A stretch of DNA of 64,000 bases from Pterois miles (Eukaryota > Chordata > Actinopteri > Perciformes > Scorpaenidae): contig CAMQGK010000416.1 in assembly GCA_947000775.1 (NCBI GenBank), forward strand, positions 1,122,001 to 1,186,000. The letters are read 5' to 3'. Numbering within the stretch: position 1 is the first letter of the stretch; every line of letters begins with the position of its first letter. The notes under the pieces were generated by a model. It had not been told where the DNA came from and did not search any database. It worked only from the letters and a program-made list of their open reading frames with translations. This document shows positions 56,604-64,000 of the stretch, one piece after another. Made by a program: the position numbers and the translations under genes.

Positions 56604-57587
56604 CAGGGGCGTCAAAATGAATCTCATCCTGGGCCACATCAGCATAATGGTTGCCCTCAATAGTTGTAATTTCAAGACTATATAAATATATCTAGTCTTG
56701 ATCATATTACAAAATTGCCTCTGCATTTGATTTTTATTAGTTTTAGTAATAATTTATTTATTAACCAGCTCTGAAAGCAGAAGTCTCGGAAAAATAATTG
56801 CAGATAGTTCAGCAGCAAAAACACATGCTTGTGCATCATTATATATGCATGCAGGTAGACACAAAAATACTGTATGTGTACGCACACTCACATTTCTGTG
56901 TCATTATAACAAAAATTCCATGAATTTATGAGATTAAGAAACCGTCATCATTATTCATCCATCAAAGATCAAAATAATTCTCAAGTGAACAATAAAGGTC
57001 TATTTTTACCATCACACAAATATTATCAAACACAAGTTATTCCATTAGCTTAGTTTAACTTTGTGGTGGGAGTTGAGAGGGGCAGAACTCTAGTCCAACA
57101 GATCAATGAGCTCTGATCTAACGTTCAGTCTGTGGCGTATAAACTGTTAGTGATCAACAGCTGATCAGCTGAGGTCATGTGGTAGATGACAGTGGTGTGA
57201 CAGTGTTTTACTGCCTCGTAGCAAAGAAGACATACCGGCTGCTTTCCATCAACCACTAACATGGATTCTCTTTCCGTTTCTCATTAAATTTCCTTCCCCC
57301 TGCACCAACTTTTCTTTTCTTGGACATTTTGGTAATATTCATATTTTTTTATGACCAAATCACCCAGCTAGAGCGCCACTGCAGGAAACGTGATATTAAG
57401 ATGCTTCAGTGCGCATGTAACAAAATTGAGATGCAATGTGGGACATGCAGTTTAAGGACTCCATACTCTGTAAAGCAGCATAAAATTGTATAATAAGCAT
57501 AGCATATTCTTTGTAAGCCCTCGCGGGCCACGTAAAATGATGTGCCAGGCCTAATTTGGTCCACGGGCCTTGAGTTTGACACATGTA
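56604..57587. mobile_element. hAT-type non-autonomous DNA transposon (984 bp)
   Basis: The left end CAGGGGCGTCAAAATGA and the right end (reverse complement TACATGTGTCAAACTCA) are diverged terminal inverted repeats of a family recognised by GGGGTGTCAAACTCA-like ends and GGGCCAC sub-terminal motifs (CTGGGCCACATCAG on the left, GCGGGCCACGTAAAATGATG on the right). Near-identical 8-bp direct repeats (YCATAGAC) flank it, the duplication length of hAT transposons. No transposase frame is present, so it depended on another element for movement. The interior is AT-rich. Confidence 0.82.
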
Positions 57588-57595
57588 TCATAGAC
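57588..57595. repeat. Right 8-bp target-site duplication of hAT-type element
   Basis: TCATAGAC, paired with 56596-56603. Confidence 0.75.
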
Positions 57596-58020
57596 CATCT
57601 CAAAAACGGGACAGGGATACCACCATGTCCAGTATACAGTACAGTTCAACCACCTATGGAGCCAGCCTTTGTCAGCCAACTGGCTGACAAAGAATGATTA
57701 AAAGCTCTGAAAAAGCTAGCCAGTGGACACTGATCTGAGATCAGTTCTCACACATACTGAGGTCAAGAATGAACTTGAAATCCAATGGATGGCAGATAAT
57801 ATATTACCTGTAACTTAATTCTGAAAATGATAGTCTGCAAAAAACAATATGAGTGAAATGCACACAGTCCACATGCTCAACCAGTCAAGACATCATGACT
57901 AAAAATAGATGGAGATAGACTTCGTCCTGGGGGATGACAACCCATTTGTTTTCATTTCACAGATGGTCATTACACCCCATCCCACCCCATGTTCAGATCA
58001 TACACTCCACCTCCCTCTAC

Positions 58021-58022
<2 letters not shown>
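57596..58022. other. Non-coding stretch
   Basis: Contains a small inverted repeat around 57673-57690 (TCAGCCAACTGGCTGA). Nothing else recognised. Confidence 0.4.

Positions 58023-58082
<60 letters not shown>
58023..58082. repeat. (CA)n microsatellite, about 30 units
   Basis: Uninterrupted CA array. Confidence 0.98.
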
Positions 58083-58085
<3 letters not shown>

Positions 58086-59034
58086 CATACACTTGCTATT
58101 ATGCGATAATAGTAGGAGTGGAGACGTGGTGGGTAAAGCAGTGACCTACTAAGGATCAAGTGGTAAATATGTGTTTGATTTATCTGTGTTCTTCTTCATG
58201 CAAGCTCATCGCTGCACATTAGAAAACCAGGTCATACCTGCACAAAAACAAGGTTGCTATACTTCCTCTGGACTCTGGACAGAAAGTTTTACTCGTGGAA
58301 TATGAGCATGTGGACACACCATGTGTATTATTACTGATGAAACACCGTGTTGAATAGGTTGCTGAAACTAACATTGTTTTGTTGATCAATGTTCGTTCAC
58401 TCCAGAATTAGAAAGAGTTTTGGAAGTTAGGAAACAAATGTGGTCATGATTAAAACCAAAACTACTTGGTAAAGCTTATGCAAAGATCACAGTCATATTC
58501 TAGTTTTTGGCATCTGCCTTTTTTTGATAGTGATAGTAGAGATACGGGCAGGAAATGGAGGGACTGGGGGATGGCACAATAAAGGTCCTCAGCCGGAATC
58601 CTCATTGCTTACTGGACGTCCCAGATCATGGTTGTGGTTAAAATATAACTTTGATTGTCAGTAGGAAACAGGAAATGAACGAAAGTCTCATTTCAAAATA
58701 TGAACTTTGTTAACTATCCATCCACCTCAACCTCTTGTCTAAAGGCATTTACACACTGTGGACGTGAAAAATAAATGACATGAAAATGCACAATATTCAT
58801 CTGTGAATATTATATGGCTAGGGCTTTTATTGTGAAAGGTAAGAATGGAAGGAGTGGATCTAGTATGCGCTGCCTTTGACTAGTATGAAGTAAAGTTGTG
58901 AAAGCTGCAAAATTTCAGCCTCTTTCCGACAAAGAAAGTTGCTTTCTCAATGTGTACTATTCGTGTTCGGTGTGAAAGTATTCATGACGAAACAACCGTT
59001 TGAAAAAATATATTGACATGCCAATTAATTGCGC
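58083..59034. other. Non-coding stretch with a repeat fragment
   Basis: The stretch 58520-58610 (TTTTTGATAGTGATAGTAGA, GGGCAGGAAATGGAGGGACT, CAATAAAGGTCCTCAGCCGG) resembles the body of a fish repeat often linked to a tRNA-like head (on the other strand). The head is missing here. Confidence 0.4.
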
Positions 59035-59060
59035 AACAACAACAACAACAACAACAACAA
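59035..59060. repeat. (CAA)n microsatellite
   Basis: About eight CAA units ending in an A run. Confidence 0.95.
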
Positions 59061-59223
59061 AAAAAAACATCCTAGTAAATGTGGGATTTAGATTGCCTTT
59101 AGATTTTAAGGCTCCATAAGAACATCAAACTACTTCTGCCTTTGCTCCAGATGAATAAGAGTTACAATTCAACAATACAATTGCATACCTTGTTAGGGAA
59201 AAATAACTCAATCAAGGGAATTG

Positions 59224-59256
<33 letters not shown>

Positions 59257-59545
59257 TAAAAGGGAAAAAAAAATATATAAATAATTTTTTTAAAAAAACC
59301 CAAAAAAAAAATTGGGTTCCGGTCAAAAGGGTTGGGTGGTGGGGGAAAAATTTTCCTTTTTCAAAAAAAAAAAAAATAATCCCAGGGGGCGAAGAAAAGA
59401 AAAAAAAAGAAGAAAGAAGGAAAGGGAAAATAAAAACCCCCCCAACAAACAACCAAAAAAAAAAAGAAAGGGAGAGGGGGGGTGGGGAGGGGAAAAAAAA
59501 AAAAAAAAAAAAAAAAAGAGAGAAGAGAAGGAGAGGAAGAAAAGA
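59224..59545. other. Homopolymer-rich block, probable low-quality sequence
   Basis: After an A31 run (59224-59254) the next 290 bp consist largely of stacked homopolymers (A, G, C and T runs such as TTTTTTTAAAAAAACCC and GGGGGCGAAGAAAAG). Bases appear over-called in runs and the normal texture returns at about 59550. This is typical of signal decay after a poly-A tract. The lysine-rich open frames here are not genes. Confidence 0.75.
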
Positions 59546-59620
59546 AAAGAAGACATTTCACTGTTACAGCTATTTGGAGCAAATTTGTGTCCTTTCTCCT
59601 GTTGCACCTACTGCCCCCCG

Positions 59621-59652
59621 CTAAGCTAAGCTAAGCTAAGCTAAGCTAAGCT
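59621..59652. repeat. (CTAAG)6 pentanucleotide repeat
   Basis: Six tandem CTAAG units ending in CT. Confidence 0.97.
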
Positions 59653-60338
59653 TGTAGTTCAAATAAACAAACAAAGCTTTGAACCAGCAGCTTGGCCTTC
59701 AGTGAAGATGGCATAACTGCTTTTATGTATGCCACTATAGTTCAATGAATTTGGAGTGACTACACCAGTCCAGTTTTGACATCTCTGCACCTCTACTCAC
59801 CACAGGAATATCACTAGGTTCAATGAGATACAGTAGGTCAAAGGTCACAATCCAGAGGAAAGCCATTTACCTCTGCTTACTTGTAGTAGTAGTTTATGTA
59901 AGTCTTGTAAGACTACACATTTGGCTGTGGTACATGACCCGTCACCCTCTTCACTGCCACCTGATGCCATAAAATTTTTCTTTAAATAATTATAATATGT
60001 GATGACACCTCAAATGGGAAGCAGTTAATTAAATTCATTTAACACTAATCAAATTAAGTGCTGTGGAGAAGGAACGGGAAAGACCTGATATGAAAGAACC
60101 AATAAGCAGATTTTAGCCTCACTGTGAGGAAAACCCTCTGGGTAAATTGACGAAAGCAATAACTAAAAATAAAACAATGCTTGGCCTGATATCACGCTCC
60201 AGTATATTGTTTATCTCAAAGAGCTTTATTAATTGTTTGCCCCTGTTTGTTTTGCTGGACCCACCATAGCATTAAGAGAAATTGCCTGTTTAAAGATTGA
60301 TAAGAGCTGGGCCTTTGTGTGTGCAGTTTTCATTGTGC

Positions 60339-60339
<1 letters not shown>
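59653..60339. other. Non-coding stretch
   Basis: Nothing recognised. Confidence 0.4.

Positions 60340-60387
<48 letters not shown>
60340..60387. repeat. (TG)n microsatellite
   Basis: About 24 TG units. Confidence 0.97.
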
Positions 60388-60390
<3 letters not shown>

Positions 60391-61235
60391 TGTGCATACA
60401 GTACTTGTGCCTTTCAGATCATGTGAAAACATCCATTGCTTGTGTGCGTAATGAAGTGGTTAATTTTTAAATTCAGTTTACAAACACTGTATATGTAACG
60501 GACTAGGTGACATACTGTACATGTCAGTGTTTAACCGTTGTGTTATCAGTATCACTGTATCAAGCAGTGGAGGCTGGTCCATAGAGACAGAGGAGGTTGC
60601 TCCTCCTCTTTTTTTGAGAGGCAAGATGGAGATCAAAATATTAAAAGAGTAAGTGGGTGAAATAAACTATTCTCAGTATCATTTATCATTTAGAAATTCT
60701 CTCTTCTTTGGAGAAAAAAATAACTATTTAAATCCTGATTAAAAGAGGGGAGAGGAGAGTCTGTGTTTGAAGTAGTTGTGGGCATCGTGGGGGGTAGGAG
60801 GACGTTCACCCTCCATCCTCCCTTAAGGCACGACCTCTTATATCGATGCAATGCATTTTTTTCAATGACGCTCCAAGGGAGGTTAACTTCCCTTGGCTTC
60901 ATCCAACAACCAGCAGACTACATGATTGACAGTGGGTTGGTCCAATGATGATGTCCAAATGTCAACCTCAGTCTCTACCACTGTATTGAACATGATGAAC
61001 TGGCAGCAAAATATGAAACAGCAGCATATCAGGAAATTAATTATAATGTGTAACTTGTGAACTACTTTGAAACATAACATTTAGGCCCTTTTATTGAGGT
61101 GTAGCTAGCTACTAGTGTTAGATAATTACTAACACTTTACTAGTGTTAGCAGTTTATTGGTCAGTCCTACTACTACTGTTAGCTAATGCAACAGATAGCT
61201 TGTTGTAGCAGCCCTGAAGGGCCTTGCACAGCAGT
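60388..61235. other. Non-coding stretch, probable fish repeat from 60563
   Basis: CAGTGGAGGCTGGTCCATAG, GAGGTTGCTCCTCCTCTTTT and TCAATGACGCTCCAAGGGAG resemble a teleost DNA-transposon-like repeat beginning CAGTGGAGGCTGG. The stretch 61100-61185 has repeated CTAGTGTTAG / ACTAACAC words. No gene. Confidence 0.38.
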
Positions 61236-61239
61236 CTGT

Positions 61240-61515
61240 CGTCTTGTTAAACACCACCATCACCACCACCCTCCTCCCAGACACCTGTCGGTCAGGCAGT
61301 GGTTGGAAAGAGCTCCGCTCGGTGCTCTGGGCTTAGGGCTCACGGCTCAGGACTCGTGGCTCACTGCTCACCGCTCGCTGGCTGGGCATCACCGTCAGCC
61401 GTCCAGGCTGGACTCACACAGGAGCTACAGAGATGTGCTGCAGTCCAACGTGCTGCTCTGGATCTCGATGTGGGTGACGGGCTGCTGTTCACAGACAGGC
61501 TTCTAGTGACATGTT
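61240..61515. other. GC-rich segment with GGCTCA-type tandem words
   Basis: A 270-bp GC-richer island with a degenerate run of GGCTCAc/GGCTCAg/GCTCACc at 61336-61382. A 106-codon frame crosses it, but it shows His/Pro and Ala/Leu runs caused by the repeats. It may be a minisatellite or GC-rich transposon part. No gene recognised. Confidence 0.35.
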
Positions 61516-62084
61516 ACACACCGTGAGGCTGTAGTGATAAGTAGATAAGTAGCAGAAGAGATAAGTAACCTAGTTAACTACTGTAGTAATAATAATACTT
61601 TATATAACACTTGTCAACCACACATATGATAAAATTAGTAACATGAGCCTGCATATATCTGCAGCCCTGAGCCCATACATAAATGATAATGGAGGTATAA
61701 TGATAATAATGGAGGTACAAGTCCAAAAATAACTAATAAAATAACACACTGTGTGTTGGTTTTCCTCCTGTCCTTCCCAATTTTGTGAGTCACTCGCCGC
61801 CACTGGTGTCAAGAGTTGTGAGATTTCCGGAGTGCCATTGAACATTTACAGTTGGTCTATGTTTATGTGGGTCTATCCATCTTGTATGTGTGGCATGTGT
61901 TTGACTGATGGCGCAGGAGTGGCTGGAGCACCGAGGATCCAGAGTAGCAGCTGAAGGGGTTCTCCTGCAGGGCCGTGCCCGGTATTGATCGCCTAAGCCT
62001 GACCAAGTGTCAGCCCAGAGAGAGGGAAAGAAAGAAAGAACAAGATCAGCCATGCAGACAGACAGAGAGAGCGATGGAAGAGCA
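61516..62084. other. Non-coding stretch
   Basis: No gene. (ATA/AAT)-rich DNA at 61585-61600 and 61685-61740. Confidence 0.38.
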
Positions 62085-62160
62085 AGCAACCTGTTCTCAC
62101 TCCCACCTAGTCAAATACAGACACTTGGTCAGTGCCCCACTGCGCCTGATGAATGGAGGA
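62085..62160 (+). repeat. Dispersed repeat, family D (plus copy)
   Basis: CTGTTCTCACTCCCACCTAG, TCAAATACAGACACTTGGTC and AGTGCCCC match the reverse complement of 37796-37836. Confidence 0.5.
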
Positions 62161-62644
62161 AAACTTAAGCATCTGTGTGTGATGCACTGGGCTTACTACC
62201 TCCAATGTAAACCCTCCCATGCCAACCTGGCAACTGACATAACATTTAAGAGCAAGAAGTCTGGCTTAGGGTGGGGTGGTGGATGGGTCAAACACAAGAA
62301 GAGAGCTGTTAGTAAAACTAAAAGTCAACTTTGACTCATTTTGTCATGCCAGTTGTTAGTCACATGACTTGTTAGCTGTTAGTCTGTCCAGATAACATTA
62401 ACCACAATATTTTCATAACCCTTAATTCCTACACACATATATAACATATATAACTATACAAGCTGCAGTATTTGACAAGTTGGGAATGAGTAAGTATGTG
62501 AGAGGAGAAGAGAGGAGATATGTGGTCAGCTGGGTTGACCCTAATGGAGGAGGAGGGCATGAGGTGGAGTGCGGGCATCTTATGGGACAGCCATGAAGAA
62601 GAGGTGGCCTAAAGGGGAGAATATAGATCTAAATTCCAACCCTC
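62161..62644. other. Non-coding stretch
   Basis: Nothing recognised. Confidence 0.38.
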
Positions 62645-63078
62645 ACCTGTGGTCATGAGCTTTGGGATGCAGATACAAGTGTTCCCAACTAGTGTTCTTC
62701 CCAGGGTGTCTCGCCTCACGCTTGGAAACATGGTGAGGAACAAAGAAATCTGGAAGGAGCTTGGCTGGAGTACTGCTGCTTCTTGCTGTCAGAAGGTACC
62801 AGTTGAAGTGGTCTGGGCATCTGATCAGGAGCCTCTCAGACACCTCTTTTTAGATGTTTTCCAGGCATGTCCAACTGAAAGCAGACCCAGAACCAGCTGT
62901 GGGGAACACAGATCCCATCTAGCTGGTGAGAGATACAGGATTCTCCAGGAAGAGCTGGATGACATGTTTGAGGAGAAGAATGTCTATGGACATAAAGGTA
63001 AAACTAACGCATTGCTTAGCTTGCTTCCACTGTGATCCAGATAAGCTGCAGTAAATGAATGGATGGGTGGATGGAATC
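62645..63078 (+). pseudogene. RTE/Rex3-like LINE 3' end, 5'-truncated
   Basis: The plus-strand frame holds RVSRLTLGNMVRNKEIWKEL, then DVFQACPTESRPRT and further on RILQEELDDMFEEKN and LLSLLPL. This is the C-terminal portion of fish RTE ORFs (general form RVAGLSLxDRVRSSxIREELG ... EVFRACPTGRRPRG ... LGIPPEELExVAG ... LLRLLPP). A GATCCAGATAAGC motif (compare 'GACCCGGATAAGCGG') and a tail GAATGGATGGGTGGATGGA follow at about 63033-63076. Small indels and substitutions have destroyed the frame in places. It is longer than the fragment at 38218 and lies on the same strand. Confidence 0.87.
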
Positions 63079-63427
63079 CCTGTACTCCAGAAATATGTCT
63101 AAAGCTGTCCTGTGTGGTCATGCCTTTCCTTTGCCATTACTGGAAAAAATAAATGTAGCACTGAAGTCTTCAAACTGTAGACACTGTATTAGTCTTCTAT
63201 TACTCAACAGGGAAAGTAAGTACCTGCAGTTCACCATTTTATGCTGCTTTATACACCGGCTATGTGTTTAACCTAGGTATATTTTGCTGATAATACTTGT
63301 GCTGGGCATGTGGGTAACAGTGACTTTATCAGAGTGGCTGGACACCAGGTTAATGAGGGCAGAGTTTACAGGCTACAAAACCCTGAGTGGAGCTGTCCAC
63401 TGCAGAGTTCCCCCCAAAGCAACTTAC
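63079..63427. other. Non-coding stretch
   Basis: Nothing recognised. Confidence 0.38.
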
Positions 63428-63840
63428 TGAACCTTAAGCTTGGTTTATGCTTGCCATAGTGAATTCAGCGTGAGGTGGCCGTGTTACAAAATTACATCAT
63501 CACAGCTTTCGTGTGGTTTGTAAAGGCTGCGCAAGTTGCTGTGCATGCTGTGCACCAAGCTTCTTTCATTTCAACATGGATGCGTTCGAAGGAAGACTGG
63601 CCAAGCAGTTCTGCTTGTTCAGACATCTCTACAGCTTTTCATTGAGAGACCACAGGAACAGTCACATGCCATTAAACTCTTAGAAAGAAATAGGCAACAC
63701 AGTGGAGAAAGAAGAGGCTTTTTGCTGCAGGCTGTAAAAGAGTATGAGAGATTGTTTTAAAAAAGCTGAAAAAAAAAAGTCTCATGGAAAGAGTGGCGAC
63801 CAGAGGGGAACCACTGAGAGACAGAACGTAATTTAGACAT
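63428..63840 (+). pseudogene. PIF/Harbinger-like element remnant with MADF-domain pseudogene
   Basis: From an ATG at 63576 one frame reads MDAFEGRLAKQFCLFRHLYS, then FSLRDHRNSHMPLNS, a TAG in place of the conserved Trp, KEIGNTVEKEEAFCCRL, a TAA in place of the second Trp, and KSMRDCFKKAEKKKSHGKSG. The order LY-S-x-L-R-D-x-x-x-S...W-K-E-I-x-x-x-V...C-x-x-x-W-K-x-x-R-D-x-F-x-K is the MADF domain of PIF/Harbinger accessory proteins. Two stops show that it is dead. The upstream AGCTTGGTTTATGCTTGCCA (63438-63457) resembles the sub-terminal region of such elements. The transposase would be expected further right, beyond or near the window end, but none is seen. Confidence 0.68.
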
Positions 63841-64000
63841 GGTGGTAAGCGACAGAAATAATTACAGTACACAAATGCAGTTTGGCGGTATGTATGTTGG
63901 AGTTTAGTGTTTACTACTGTTTCATTTCCAGTGCCACTCTTGCTTATCCACATAACATTTTGTTTCTACGCCCACTGGCATATTGCAACAAACAACATGC
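63841..64000. other. Non-coding end of window
   Basis: Nothing recognised. It may still belong to the Harbinger-like remnant. Confidence 0.35.

Noticed and set aside
59142..59624. 160-codon lysine-rich open frame
   Set aside because: It lies in the homopolymer-rich block that is probably poor sequence.
61240..61515. CpG-island promoter
   Set aside because: GC content is raised mainly by GGCTCA-type tandem words. No start-site motif or downstream exon seen.
62649..63035. 128-codon frame as a host gene
   Set aside because: The peptide has the RTE LINE C-terminal motifs, so it was annotated as a LINE fragment.

Overview
The window looks like nuclear DNA of a ray-finned (teleost) fish. It is mostly AT-leaning and non-coding. 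It carries many long CA/TG, CT and GATG-type simple repeats and fragments of transposon families typical of teleosts: RTE/Rex3-like LINEs, L2/Rex1-like LINEs, tRNA-headed SINEs with GATG or CTT tails, a DIRS-type tyrosine-recombinase retrotransposon, an LTR-retrotransposon solo LTR, a hAT-type non-autonomous element and PIF/Harbinger-like MADF remnants. There are no bacterial-style genes, operons, ribosome binding sites or CRISPR arrays. I could run no search, so family names rest on recognised protein and end motifs.

No complete host gene is visible. The best coding evidence is at the left edge. One is a possible last exon (690-804) encoding an acidic C-terminus. The other is a short segment with strong splice signals (1128-1186). 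If real, they suggest that the window begins in the end of a gene and then runs into a large intron or gene desert. Neither gene is recognised.

Layout. 0-4 kb: candidate exons and a GC-richer block that may be a regulatory element. 4-10 kb: a truncated SINE/LINE tail with a clear 9-bp target duplication, a 200-bp inverted-repeat element and an L2/Rex1 LINE remnant. 10-16 kb: several compact blocks with homeodomain-type AT cores and unusually mixed composition, which are candidate conserved non-coding elements. 16-33 kb: dispersed repeats, a complete-looking tRNA-derived SINE (21.6-21.9 kb), a MADF pseudogene (22.5 kb) and a LINE C-terminus (31.1-31.3 kb). 33.6 kb: a perfect 31-bp-arm palindrome. 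36-38.7 kb: an RTE endonuclease fragment, a 320-bp polypyrimidine tract and an RTE 3' end. 43.2-43.7 kb: a solo LTR with 5-bp target duplication. 44.6-45.7 kb: a candidate regulatory block followed by G/C homopolymers and a large compound TG array. 47.1-47.9 kb: a second SINE and a DNA-transposon-like repeat. 51.2-51.5 kb: another candidate regulatory block. 54.5-56.1 kb: a DIRS remnant. 56.6-57.6 kb: a hAT-type element with 8-bp target duplication. 59.2-59.5 kb: a homopolymer-ridden block that looks like poor base calling. 62.6-63.1 kb: an RTE 3' end. 63.4 kb to the end: a PIF/Harbinger-like MADF remnant.

The genes do not form a working system. The window records successive transposon insertions around probable cis-regulatory DNA. 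I found no convincing undescribed biological system. The items most worth checking are the two candidate exons, the 33.6-kb palindrome, the DIRS remnant and the candidate regulatory blocks.
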